A stretch of 64,000 nt of DNA, from positions 42,111,373-42,175,372 of the forward strand of contig JBANSL010000008.1 of NCBI GenBank assembly GCA_037127255.1. Direction: 5' to 3'. The notes beneath the pieces are model-generated. The model made no database searches. It saw only the letters and a list, made by a program, of their open reading frames with translations, and was not told the DNA's origin. Made by a program: the position numbers and the translations under genes. The stretch comes from Persicaria tinctoria (lineage: Eukaryota; Streptophyta; Magnoliopsida; Caryophyllales; Polygonaceae). Every line of letters starts with the position of its first letter. The stretch's first letter is position 1. This document shows positions 44,020 through 55,444 of the stretch, one piece after another.

Positions 44020-45781
44020 TGGCGAGAGGGTTTCTCGACCAAATAAATTTATAGTCAAGACCCCGCTATAGGATAGTGGAGTCAGGTTCGTCCTCAGGAG
44101 AAAAGTCAACGGTTCTAGGTTTAGTATGTTTTGGGGTTCAGGGATAGCGAGAAAAGGTGGGAGGTTGCTGTCGACTTCGGGTAAGACTTGGTCGATGTCG
44201 ATGGATGGAAAGAGAATGGTGGTTTGATATCGAGTAGAATATGTGCCGAATAAAAATAATAAAATAAAACAAATAAAGATGCAAACTTCCAAGGTTAGGG
44301 ATCACCGCAACAATAAACATATGTGTAGATCATAAATCACATAAAGATGCATGCTTTATATCAAATAACTTTCGTTATTAACAAATAGGAATATAGAGGC
44401 TTTCGCATAAACCCTAATTGTTACTAACCCTTTTTCAAATAATTAATCCAAGTTGCATTAAGATCACTTTCGCTTCAATAATACAAACAAGGATCACCTT
44501 CAACTCTCGCAAAATAATCATGCTCATAGGAATAGAAGATGAATTGCATAAAAAGATTGTACCTTTACCGTGTCACCTCACATGGCTACCGTCGGGCTCA
44601 CCCCAGCCCCAGAAGTGGGTGGACTACTCGCTCTTCATCGCAATAGCAGACATCTTTGATGAAAAAGAACTAACTTGCATAAATAAACTCAACCAAACTT
44701 ACAACCTCTTCTCTCTCTCTCTCTATGTGTAACTAATTGTCTCTGAAATTGAATAAATAAAAAACCAGCCCCTAAGGCTTTATTTATAGCCTTCATTCCC
44801 TAGTTATTCTAGGTAAGAAAGTCTATCTATATCTAAATCTAATTATCTAAAGACTTAAAGATAAATAAATGGATAAAAGGAATTAAATCAAAAGGGGAAA
44901 TTATATCTAAAATAGGTAAATCTTCCATGTGTTGATAGGTCTTGATAGATGTTGATAGATCTCGGCAAAACTCGGACTCCTTCGGCTCCAAGCAAAGCCA
45001 AACCGCGTCGGACAGCAAAACCGCGTAACGCGTCTCCATAAAGATTTCCTCGATATCGAGTAAAAATGACGTCGACTACGGCTTGCTCGGCATGTCGGGT
45101 TTCTGCTGCTCGATCAGACTCGGTCAGGTGATCTGGGGTCCTCGATATCGACAAGTTTAGTCGATATCGAGTAAGCTTGTATTGACTTCTCTGTGGCTGG
45201 TGTTGTCGAGTAGCTTCTCCTCGGTATTGGCTCGGACAGGTGGTGCAGATCTTGTCGGTATCGACAACTTTTGTCAATATCGAGTAACTGGTTCTCGGCG
45301 TCTTCAATACTCGGCTTCTCGTCTTGGGGTGGCTTCCTCGACTCCGGAGATGGCATCAAGGTGTTGTCAATATCGACAAGTTTCATTGATATCGAGTAGG
45401 CTTGTGGAGTCGGGTTGGCTGTGGCACTCAACTTCTCGATATGGCCTTAGTCGATCACCACTGCTCGGACACCTTTGTCGATATCGAGTAAAATAACTCG
45501 ATATCGAGTAACTCTGGGTTTTCAGCTTGATTCGTCCTGGTTCTGTAGTCCTTTGACCTTGGACTTCTGTAGTTGACTTCCGAGCTTTTCCAACCTTTCT
45601 CAAAACTACCGTAAATTGCCTCGAATTCTGCGAATTTAAACAAAAACTGGTGTAGATTCCATAATTTGGCAAATAAACATAAACTACATAGATTCTATAC
45701 TATTCTAGCCCAAATGCATGAACTGTATGCAGAAAATGATATAAAAGTTACTGTAAAACATGGCAGATTCAGCTCACAACA
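44020..45781 (-). repeat. 3' LTR of element B(-)
   Basis: Plus strand TGGCGAGAGGG...CTCACAACA, 1,762 bp. Palindromes are mainly TCGATATCGA, at 45050-45515. Against the 5' LTR it lacks one palindrome and its spacer (20 bases at about 45060; compare 61420-61450). TATA 44780-44789; leader block 44575-44640. Confidence 0.93.
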
Positions 45782-45788
45782 AACACCG

Positions 45789-46802
45789 TGATAACTCCCT
45801 CCCTTGATGAAAATCGGAATAAAGTTTCAAAGGCCTTGACAAGATGTCTGTGTCAAAGGTCTTGGAGCTTTAACAGTTGATGAAATCCAAAACTTGTTCT
45901 ATATATTATTATGTTCGAATATTATTTAATATTATATACTTCCATTATATTATATGCCTAACTAACCCTTCAGGAAGTATTATTCGAATTACTTCTTTCC
46001 TTATGGTGCATATTGAGGAGATCCAAATTGGAGAGGGATCATATCTTCGAAGTGTCCAAAAATAGAAGATCCTTGGGCACGCCATGATCTGAACTAGCCG
46101 TGGTTGAAGATCCGTTGTTGAAGATCCTTATGCACCATGTTGCTTCTATAAAGGAAAGGAAGAAGAAGACAGAACACACAGGTTGAACAAAAGCTTTCAT
46201 TCATTCAAGCGAGATCTGTCTTCCAAGTGTACTCTCTGCTAGTGCTCAAGAGTTTGTTGTTTCATTTCAAAGCCTTTGAGAGTTACACTGTGAGCTTATA
46301 TGATATATTCATTTATAGTGTTACTCGAGAGTTTGTAACTCGGGAAGTAAGCACTAGGCTATTGATTTGTGAGAGTAAGAGGATTGTACTAGATAGCTGA
46401 GAGAGGTGGGGCTCTTCTAGATTGGTCTAGGACTCCAAGGGAACGTGAGTTGACTAGATTGCAATTGTATAAGAGAGAGGCTTCTCGGTGAGCTATTAGG
46501 ATCCTAAGCTTTGCGAATCAATAAAGCCTTTTGAATCCTAGGGTTGTGGAAGAACCCTAGGCGGGGAGGTAGGCAAAGTTCATGCCGAACCTCGTAAACA
46601 ATTACTCGTGTCCTTTATCTATTGTTTTACCTTATTTTCGCACTTGGTTCGATTGTCTAACTTTGTGATTCAGGTTTAATCTCAAATGGTTTTATACGAG
46701 CTCCAAAAGTGTTGAGACTTTCTGCGAAAAACGGGCATACTCTATTCAACCCCCCTTCTAGAGTATTTCTATATTAACTTGTTTTATATTATCGAACCTT
46801 CA
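45789..46802 (+). repeat. 5' LTR of the copia element
   Basis: TGATAACTCCCTCCC...CGAACCTTCA, 1,014 bp. TATA-like TTCTATAAAGG at 46146-46156; AATCAATAAAGCC at about 46517 is a poly(A)-type signal. A 14-16 base tandem copy (GTTGAAGATCC) near 46105-46130 is single in the 3' LTR. Confidence 0.95.
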
Positions 46803-46804
46803 AT

Positions 46805-46816
46805 TGGTATCAGAGC
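46805..46816 (+). other. Primer binding site of the copia element
   Basis: TGGTATCAGAGC, iMet-tRNA type, two bases after the LTR. Confidence 0.93.
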
Positions 46817-46859
46817 TTTACTCACTGTTTTTGATCTAACAATCTTTGAGTTTTCGATC

Positions 46860-48206
46860 ATGTCTGGTGAAGTAAGCGGAGGATTTGCACAGGGAAGTTC
46901 CACGAGCAGACCACCACTCTTTGTAGGAAACAAATTTGTCCACTGGAGATCCTTGATGAAAATGTTCATTATAGATCAAGATCTGGAACTTTGGAACATT
47001 ATAGAGAATGGTCCGAAGATTCCAGAGAAAGACGGACCAAATGGAACCAAAGTCACAAAGAAGGAGTCTGAATACATCCAAGCAGATCTTGAACTCGTCT
47101 CCAAAAACTACAGGGCTATTAACTTACATTATTGTGGTCTTAGCACTGATGAGTTTAACCGTATTTCATCTTGTAGGTCAGCTAAAGAGATTTGGGACAA
47201 ACTGGTCGTCACCTATGAAGGAACGAGCCAAGTGAAAGACATCAAGATCAGTATCTTCCTTCGAAAGTATGATTTCTTCAAAATGAAGTCTGATGAGTCA
47301 ATCAAGGCCATGTTCACACGATTCACAGAAATCACCAACAACCTTGACTCTCTCGGCAAGAGCTTTACCAACGTTGAGAAAGTGAGGAAGATACTTAGGT
47401 GCCTCCCAAAAGAAAAATGGGGTCCAAAAGTAACAGCTATAGAGGAAGCACAGGACCTCACCACTCTACCCCTTGATGACCTTCTTGGGAAGCTGATCAC
47501 GCATGAGATGATCCTTAATGAAGATGATGAAGAACTTCCAGCTAGCACTAAGAACTTGGCACTCAAGTCTAAGAAGGATGAGCCTAAAGATGGATCTGAT
47601 TCTGAAGATGAGGATGACGATGAGGATGATCCTTTTGCTCTTATCACAAGAGGCCTTGCTCGATTTCTCAAAATGAAGAAGCAATTCAACAACAAGGATG
47701 GATCAGAGTCTTCAAAATTTCGAGGTAAGCCTCAATACAACAAGTATGAAAAGAAGACTAAACTGTTGTCTTGTTTTGAATGTGGTGAAACAGATCATCT
47801 TGTGAAGGACTGCCCTCAAAAGGCAAAGAGCCAATCCAAGAAGGGTGACAAATGGAAGAAGAAAGCCATGGTGGCAACTTGGAGCGATTCTGACTCTGAC
47901 TCCGATGATGAGAAGACCAATATTTGTCTCATGGCCTCAGAAGATGAATCTCACGATGAAAAGCTTGAAGCTACTGTAAGAGAACTTATGGCAAGTCCAA
48001 AAGAGGTATTATCGAAATTCCTTTCCAATATGATTGCCAATGAAGAGAAACTTATTGCCCAGACTAACATTCTTATTAAGAGAACTTTGGATCAGGAAAG
48101 AACTATTGAGGATCTGTCTATGAGGGTTAAAAGTCTTGAAGCTTCTTATTCAGGTCTTGACATTAAAGTCAAGACGCTTGACTCAGAGAAATCTGAACGC
48201 AAGTAA
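46860..48206 (+). CDS. Copia Gag
   Basis: I start at ATG 46860 (MSGEVSGGFAQGSS), because an earlier ATG in the same frame would include the primer site. The Gag domain runs about residues 20-230 (VHWRSLMKMFIIDQDLELW, YCGLSTDEFNRISSCRSAKE, KFKMKSDESI-like, ILRCLPKEKWGPKVTAIEE). An acidic stretch (SEDEDDDEDDPF) and a zinc knuckle CFECGETDHLVKDC follow. A C-terminal coiled coil ends at TAA 48204-48206; the same frame is helical beyond, so the stop is probably a mutation inside the long Gag of SIRE elements. A frame shift or further stop separates it from pol. Confidence 0.87.
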   Translation: MSGEVSGGFAQGSSTSRPPLFVGNKFVHWRSLMKMFIIDQDLELWNIIENGPKIPEKDGPNGTKVTKKESEYIQADLELVSKNYRAINLHYCGLSTDEFNRISSCRSAKEIWDKLVVTYEGTSQVKDIKISIFLRKYDFFKMKSDESIKAMFTRFTEITNNLDSLGKSFTNVEKVRKILRCLPKEKWGPKVTAIEEAQDLTTLPLDDLLGKLITHEMILNEDDEELPASTKNLALKSKKDEPKDGSDSEDEDDDEDDPFALITRGLARFLKMKKQFNNKDGSESSKFRGKPQYNKYEKKTKLLSCFECGETDHLVKDCPQKAKSQSKKGDKWKKKAMVATWSDSDSDSDDEKTNICLMASEDESHDEKLEATVRELMASPKEVLSKFLSNMIANEEKLIAQTNILIKRTLDQERTIEDLSMRVKSLEASYSGLDIKVKTLDSEKSERK

Positions 48207-51200
48207 GATCTTTCCTCTCTAAGAAATGAGCATCATGACTTAGAGAACGAGAAGATCTCCCTGAATAATAAGATTCAAGACCAACAGACAGCCCTCATAA
48301 GTTTTACCAAATCCAAAGGCACTCTTGATAGGATGTTGGGTGAGCAACAAAGTTCTCTAAACAAAAGTGGTATTGGTTACAATCCAAGATTTTTAAAGAA
48401 GCAACACATTACCACCTTTGTAAAGGCAAAAGTAAGCAGAACCTCTCCTATATGTCACCATTGTGCTAGAAAGGGACATGTAAAAGAGACCTGCCCTTAT
48501 AGAAGAAAGGATCCATATATTATTCGCAATACATTTCCTGTTCATTTGAGAAAAGAACGGATAACACAAGTTTGGGTTCCAAAAGGCACTATTTTACCAA
48601 ACATGGTTTACCCCAACAATGGATCCAAATTTGCTTATTGGTCTAGCCACAAAGGTTGATGTTTGTCTTGCAGGAGAACACCAAGGTGAAGGAACATAAA
48701 TAGATTATTGACAGTGGATGCTCGAGGCATATGAGTGGAAAGAGTTCTGTTTTTCATGATCTAAAGGAGAAATCCACGGAAACAATCACTCTTGGTGACA
48801 AAGGAAAATGTGACATCGTTAGTATTGGTAGTGTTGGAAGTGATTCCATCCATAGTATTAAAAATGTCTATCTTGTTAATGGTTTAAAGTATAATTTGCT
48901 TAGTGTCTCTCAATTATGTGATAGTGGCAACAATGTCAGATTTAACAAGAAAAGATGTATAGTGTGTAGAGAAGATACATGTGAAGTTATATTGACTGCA
49001 TATCGTTACAACAATATATACGTCGTAAATGCTGATCAAGTGGCACAAGGAAGCTTAACCTGTCTAAAGGCTTTGACGGACGATCCAAAGCTCTAGCACA
49101 GGAGACTCAGTCATGTGAGTCCACATACACTACAGAAGCTTGTGTCCAAAGGGCTTGCAAGAGGGCTACCTGAGATGGACTTCAAATGTATTGATATGTG
49201 CAATTCATGCACACGAGGTAAACAAACATGTAGCTCTTTCAAACCCAAAAAGGTTGTAAGTTCTTCTAGACCCCTTGAACTTTTACATATGGATTTATGT
49301 GGTCCTATGCGAGTCAAATATCCCAATGGTAAAAAGTACATGCTAGTTGTTGTTGATGATTTCTCTAGATATACATGGGTTGCATTTTTAAAAGAAAAAT
49401 CAGAGGCCTTATTTGAGTTTTCAAAACTTTGTAAGGAGTTGCAAACTTTAAGAAACGAGCCCATAGTGTCAATTCGGAGTGATCATGGTAGGGAGTTTGA
49501 TCAACTTCAATTTGATTTGTTTTGTGCTAAATATGGCATCTCCCATAACTTTTCTGCTCCTAGGAAACCTCAACAAAATGGGGTTGTGGAACGCAAGAAC
49601 CGCACCTTAGAGGATATGGCCAGGACTATGCTTTTAGAAAATGGATTACCTAAAACCTATTGGGCTGAAGCTGTTAACATAGCTAACTACATTTTGAATC
49701 GTTGTCTTATTCGTTCCATCTTAGAGAAAACTCCTTATGAACTTTTCAAAGGCCGCAAACCACTTATATCTTATTTTAAACCCTTTGGCTGTACTTGTTT
49801 TGTTCATAACAATGGAAAAGATAACCTTGGGAAATTTGATGCGCGTAGTGATGAAGGTATATTTCTTGGCTACTCCACAAGTAGTAAAGCTTATAGAATC
49901 TTCAATAAAAGGACCCAGATAGTTGAAGAAAGTATACATGTTATATTTAATGAATGCAATGACGATTCTTTGAGTGAAAGTGTTGCAGATATAGATCTTA
50001 ACATCCATGCAGAGAACGAGGAAGGTGATGATGCTGCTACCAAGAACACAGAGAAGAGGAACATGCAGGAACAGATTCTTAACACTGAAGAATTGGCCCA
50101 AGGTGTTGAAGATTCGACCAAAGCCCTTGGTGTCCAATCCAACAGTGTTGAGCCGTCAGAAACTCCTGTAACTGAACCTAACAGGACCACGGAGTCAGAT
50201 GTACCATAAGTCAATTCTACTGGTGTGACGAATCAATGAGCTGAGACTAGCAAAAGGAAATTCAAATACTCATCATCACACTCATTAAAGGATATCATTT
50301 CTGACCTTACTTCTAGTGTTGAAACTCGTTCTAAACTTAAAGATCTTTGTGTTTTTCACGCGTTTGTTTCTCTTATTGAACCAAAGAAGGTAGATAAGGC
50401 ACTTCAAGAGCCAGACTGGATCATTGCTATGCAAAGCGAGCTTAACGAATTTGAAAGAAACAAAGTCTGGACCTTGAAGCCAAGGCCAAAGTATCAATCA
50501 GTCATTGGCACACGATGGGTATTTCGAAACAAGCTAGATGAGAATGGTAAGATCGCGAGGAACAAGTCAAGGCTTGTTGCTCAAGGCTACAATCAAGAGG
50601 AATGTATTGAATACGAGGAGACCTTTGCTCCCGTAGACAGGCTTGAAGCCATTCGCATTTTATTAGCATTTGCAACTTTTATGAGTATAAAGTTATATCA
50701 AACGGATGTCAAGTGTGCTTTTCTTAATGGTTTCTTAGAGGAAGAAGTATATGTGGCTCAAACCCCAGAATTTGAAAGTTTGGAATTTCGCAATGATGTT
50801 TATAAACTTGACAAAGCGCTTTATGGTTTGAAACAAGCCCCAAGAGCTTGGTATGAGCGCTTGTCAAAATATCTTTTAGAAAATGATTTTAAAAGGGGGT
50901 TGATCGACAAGGCTCTTTTTATCAAGACCAAAGGAAAGGACATTTTGGTTATTCAAATTTATGTTGATGATATATTATTTGGTGCTACTAACACATCTTT
51001 GTGGAAGGAATTTTCTGACATCATGTGCAGTGAATTCGATATGAGCTTGATGAGTGAACTCAACTTCTTTTTGGGATTACAAGTTCATCAATTAAAGAAA
51101 CGGATCTTTGTCAACCAAAACAAATACACTAAGGATCTCTTGAAGAAGTTCAAAATGGATCAATCCAAAGCAGCCAAGACTCCCATGAGCTCAACATTAT

Positions 51201-51913
51201 CTCTAGATCAAGACAAGACTGGGAAAAGTGTCAATCAAAAGAAGTATCGAGGAATGATTGGATCTTTATTATATCTCACGGTTAGTAGACCTGACATCAT
51301 GTTCAGTGTTTGCATGTGTCCTAGGTTTCAAGCTGATCCTAAAGAATCTCACCTCGTGGTTGTAAAGAGGATCTTTCGATATCTCAATGGCACTAAGAAA
51401 CTTGGACTATGGTGCCCAAAGCAAAAGGATTTCACATTGATTGGATATTCTGATGCAGATTTTGCAGGGTATAAGGTGGATAGGAAGAGCACATCAGGAT
51501 GTTGCCAATTCTTATGAGCATCCTTGATCAGTTGGCACTCAAAGAAACAAAACTCAGTCGCTCTATCCACTGCAGAAGCCGAATACATTGCAGCTAGAGC
51601 CTGTTGCTCCCAAATTCTTTGGATATCTCAACAAATGCGAGATCTTGGCATCAACCTCAAAGGAATTCCCATTAAATGTGACAATACAAGTGCTATTTCC
51701 ATCACTAAGAATCCTGTTCAGCATTCAAGGACCAAACATATTGATTTAAGGCATCATTTCATTTGAGACCATGTTGAAAAAGGTGATGTGTCCATTTCGT
51801 TTATTTCAACTCATTATCAATGGGCTGCCATTTTTACTAAGCCTTTCGCAGAGGACAAGTTCACCTTCATAAGACGAGAGATTGGAATGCTTAACAAGGA
51901 TGCACTTTCGTAG
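48207..51913 (+). pseudogene. Copia Pol: zinc knuckle, protease, integrase, reverse transcriptase, RNase H
   Basis: Order: a second knuckle CHHCARKGHVKETC (48453); protease active site IIDSGCSRHMSG after TAG 48701-48703, where Trp is usual; GAG-pre-integrase after TAG 49094-49096, again a Trp position; integrase with HMDLCGP, SDHGREF and QQNGVVERKN (D,D,E); reverse transcriptase from about 50429 with RWVFRNKLDENG, KCAFLNGFLEEEV and YVDDILF; RNase H with SDADFAGY and STAEAEYIAA. Further stops lie at 50207, 50233, 51515 and 51764. The frame ends at TAG 51911-51913. All domains are recognisable and in order, but the polyprotein cannot be made whole. Confidence 0.9.
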
Positions 51914-52386
51914 GGGGAGCATTCCCTTTACGAAAGATAAATTCTACTTAGTGTCAAGACCCTTGAGAATCATGTCAAGGTTTGTGAACTAAATGGTAGA
52001 TCATATATATCGGATCACATATATTTGGTTAATATCTTTTTAGATATTCAATCAAATATATTTTTATCGGATTTTAAAATCTTCTATTTATGTTATATTT
52101 TTAACCGTTGAGATATTTTTGGAGCAAAATTATTTCGAATATTCTTTCCCTCTTATTTTTGGTTAAGAAAAGGATTTGAATTTTGTATTGGAAATTTTCA
52201 AAATTAGCAATGTTATGATTACTCCCCTTGGAACTCTAAACTCGTCCCATCACTCCATCTCTCTCTCTACTTAAACCCAATTCTGTACCCGATTACATCA
52301 CAAACTCAAAACTTATCCAAACCCTTTCACCTTCTCCTTCTTCAACCTCTCGACTTGTTCTAAGAAAACCCTAGCCGATTTCCTCC
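51914..52386 (+). other. Non-coding gap between copia pol and ORF3
   Basis: A polypurine word (TAGGGGGAGC) directly follows pol, then AT-rich DNA and a C/T-rich leader (52240-52380) before the ATG of ORF3. No gene. Confidence 0.6.
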
Positions 52387-54059
52387 ATGGCACCCAAATC
52401 AAAGAAAGCTTCCACACCCAAAAAGACTTGGCGCCACCCCCAAGGGACGTCAGGTCACTGCCACATCTCCCACACCTGAACCCACCCCTCAAGCATTATC
52501 CCAACTCTTGTCCAGACCACCATCGCTGAGAGCACGGCCAATGTTACCAAGGGCTCTAAAAAACGCTCTGCTAAGAAGTCCCTCAGTCCGACACAGAAAG
52601 GGAAAAGGAAGATCTTAGCTGAGGAGGTGGACGAGGAAGAGGAAGAAGATGATCTCGACGTCAGTCTGAAAAGAGATGCTGCCAAGAAAGCCGAAGAGGA
52701 AGCCTTGAAGAAGAAAAAGGCCGAGGAGGAGGCCGAGCTTGCAAGGAAACTTGCCGAGGAAGAAGCTGAGAGGATTCGGAAGGAAGCCGAAGCCGAGGAG
52801 GTTCCATCTAAAGAGGAGCCTGAGGAAGAAGACGAAGAGCAAGACGGATCTGGAGAAGACGAGGAAGCTGAAGGAGATGAAGCGGGGTCCGGTGAGGACT
52901 CGGGGTCTGAGGAAGAGGAGGAAGAATCTCCCTCTCCTTCTCCTCCTCCCCCGTCTCCAAAGAAGCGGAAAGTCCCAATTGCAGTCAAACCTCCATCCCC
53001 AAAGCGCACAAGGAAGGGCACTCTCAGAAGCCTTGAGGCTCCTATCAAGAAAGCTGCTCCGACAATTGCTCGCAGGAAGAACGCCGATCCACCTGCCTAT
53101 ATCCAGGTAAACCAATCCTTGCCCGCCTCTTGGTTTGAAAATGCTGAGACTGCTGGTAAGTGGGTAGATGAGTTTCGAACTCGTAGGATTTGTTGTTATG
53201 ATTTTTTGGATATTGAGTTCTTCGAAACTTTGAAGCTACCCTGCATTGATCTTCTCAAAAAATCCCCAACCTGGACCCTTCTCAATCTTGAAACCGTTTA
53301 CTATCCCCAGATTACCAATCTGTTCTACATAAACCTAAAAGCCAAACACGACGCCAATGGTTGGTCTTTGGAATCTGTTGTCAAAGGGGTTAGAATCTCT
53401 TTCAACTCCAATGACTTTGCAGATTTCCTTGGCCTACCTAGCCCATGTCCACCCTCTGAAATACACCCCTCAAAGGAAAACTGCATCATCCTTGCCCGAG
53501 CCAAGTACCTCCTACCCGAAGCATCTAACAGCACCTCAAAGCAACTCACCCACTCATCCCTTACCCTTGAAGCAAAAATCATATTTAACATCATTGTTTG
53601 ATGCCTCTTACCACGTCTTAACTCTGGCTCGCTCCTAACTGACAATGTCATGGTCCTCCTTTACCGTATCCTCAATGGCCTTGATCTTGATCTGGCCAAC
53701 ACCATTTTAGGATCCATGGCTCACACAATAAAAGCCAGGAAAGGAACCCGCCTCCCCTTTGCTACCCTTTTGACCCCACTCTTCAAAGCTTCTGGAATTG
53801 ATTTCAAAAATGAAGAACAGCATCGTCATATGGGTAAGTTCGACTCCAAGAGCCTTGAAAAGATTGCATCACTCGGTCTCCCCAAGGGACCTTGAGTCTT
53901 GCCAGTCCTTCAAAAGCTCTTCCCACTGCTTCAGCCGTTGATGAACGCATGGACAACCTGGAGTTGGGCTTGGAGGAAGTTCGCCTAGAAATCAAGGAGC
54001 TGCACAAGGAGGTTATGACGGAGATGAGCGGGATAATCAAGATGCTGCAAGGTCTGTGA
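52387..54059 (+). pseudogene. Post-pol ORF3 of the copia element (Transposase_32-like, broken)
   Basis: ATG 52387 opens a basic N-terminus (MAPKSKKASTPKK); an in-frame TGA and likely paired frame changes fall at 52425-52500. From 52627 an acidic Lys/Glu coiled coil (AELARKLAEEEAERIRKEA) and a Ser/Glu run follow, then PKKRKV and PKRTRKG near 52960-53015. The next domain (NLFYINLKAKHDANG, VVKGVRISFNSNDFADFLGL) resembles the 'putative plant transposon protein' family. After TGA 53599-53601 the frame continues (VMVLLYRILNGLDLDLANTI) to 53895, and a helical tail lies in another frame to 54059. This is the position of the env-like ORF in SIRE elements; I see no membrane segment. Confidence 0.75.
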
Positions 54060-54429
54060 ACGAGGCTCACTGATGATGCTCCGGACGACGAAGCTTAAAC
54101 CCAACCCTGCCCTATCCCATCCCTGAAATCTGATACATTGCTGGTTTTTGGAAACAATTTCAAAACTTTTGGTGACTGTTTTACCTCCTCCCTTGGTTGA
54201 AAGACAAAAAAAGGGGAGATGATATGTGGTTGTTTAGACTTGAAAACCTTTCTCCTTGAAGGTCTTGGAAGACCTTGGTTTTTGATTTTTGGTTTTCGGT
54301 TGGATGGCTTTTTCATGCTTTAAAAATTTGATCCAACATTTGTCTAACCCATGCAAGTACTTAGTCCGATTTCACTTATATTATTTATGCTTGACTAAGT
54401 TGCAGGGATGCACAGGTTTTGTCTTTCAT
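54060..54429 (+). other. 3' untranslated part of the copia element
   Basis: No coding frame. AAAAAAGGGGAGATGATATG at about 54207-54226 is a second polypurine site. Confidence 0.6.
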
Positions 54430-54441
54430 CAAGGGGGAGAT
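54430..54441 (+). other. Polypurine tract of the copia element
   Basis: CAAGGGGGAGAT directly before the 3' LTR. Confidence 0.88.
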
Positions 54442-55439
54442 TGATAATTCCCTCCCTTGATGAAAATCGGAATAAAGTTTCAAAGGCCTTGACAAGATGT
54501 CTGTGTCAAAGGTCTTGGAGCTTTAACAACTGATGAAATCCAAAACTTGTTCTATATATTATTATGTCCGAATATTATTTAATATTATATACTTCTATTA
54601 TATTATATGCCTAACTAACCTTTCAGGAAGTATTATTCGAATTACTTCTTTTCTTATGGTGCATATTGAGGAGATCCAAATTGGAGAGATCATATCTTCG
54701 AAGTGTCCAAAAATAGAAGATCCTTGGGCGCGCCATGATCTGAACTAGCCGTTGTTGAAGATCCTTATGCGCCATGTTGCTTCTATAAAGGAAAGGAAGA
54801 AGAAGACAGAACACACCGGTTGAACAAAAGCTTTCATTCATTCAAGCGAGATCTGTCTTCCAAGTGTACTCTCTGCTAGCGCTCAAGAGTTTGTTGTTTC
54901 ATTTCAAAGCCTTTGAGAGTTACACTGTGAGCTTATAGGATATATTCATTTATAGTGTTACTCGAGAGTTTGTAACTCGGGAAGTAAGCACTAGGCTATT
55001 GATTTGTGAGAGTAAGAGGATTGTACTAGATAGCTGAGAGAGGTGGGGCTCTTCTAGATTGGTCTAAGACTCCAAGGGAACGTGAGTTGACTAGATTGCA
55101 ATTGTATAGGAGAGAGGCTTCTCGGTGAGCTATTAGGATCCTAAGCTTTGCGAATCAATAAAGCCTTTTGAATCCTAGGGTTGTGGAAGAACCCTAGGCG
55201 GGGACGTAGGCCAAGTTCTTGCCGAACCTCGTAAACAATTACTCGTGTCCTTTATCTATTGATTTACCTTATTTCCGCACTTGATTCGATTGTCTAACTT
55301 TGTGATTCAGGTTTAATCTCAAAGGGTTTTATACGAGCTCCAAAAGTCTTGAGACTTTCTGCGAAAAACGGGCATACTCTATTCAACCCCCCTTCTAGAG
55401 TATTTCTATATTACCTTGTTTTGTATTATCGAACCTTCA
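54442..55439 (+). repeat. 3' LTR of the copia element
   Basis: TGATAATTCCCTCCC...CGAACCTTCA, 998 bp, near-identical to the 5' LTR. TATA-like TTCTATAAAGG at about 54780. Confidence 0.95.
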
Positions 55440-55444
55440 CACCC

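Larger units (their letters stand above)
45789..55439 (+). mobile_element. SIRE-like Ty1/copia retrotransposon with a third ORF
   Basis: LTRs 45789-46802 and 54442-55439, iMet-type primer site, gag, pol in copia order (protease, integrase, reverse transcriptase, RNase H), and an additional ORF after pol. CACCG (45784-45788) and CACCC (55440-55444) flank it, one mismatch apart. It is inserted beside the polypurine tract of B(-). Size, LTR length, the two zinc knuckles and the post-pol ORF fit the SIRE/Maximus lineage. Several in-frame stops make it inactive. Confidence 0.92.

Noticed and set aside
43054..44292. Integrase reading frame taken to its Met at 44292
   Set aside because: Codons upstream of 44015 are LTR sequence of B(-) fused by the insertion; the true integrase part begins at 44014.
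45050..45515. Repeated TCGATATCGA units as a CRISPR array
   Set aside because: Spacing is irregular, units are too short, there are no cas genes and the setting is a plant retrotransposon.
52960..53020. PKKRKV as sign of a viral gene
   Set aside because: Short basic nuclear-import motifs arise widely; the surrounding ORF is a plant copia accessory ORF.
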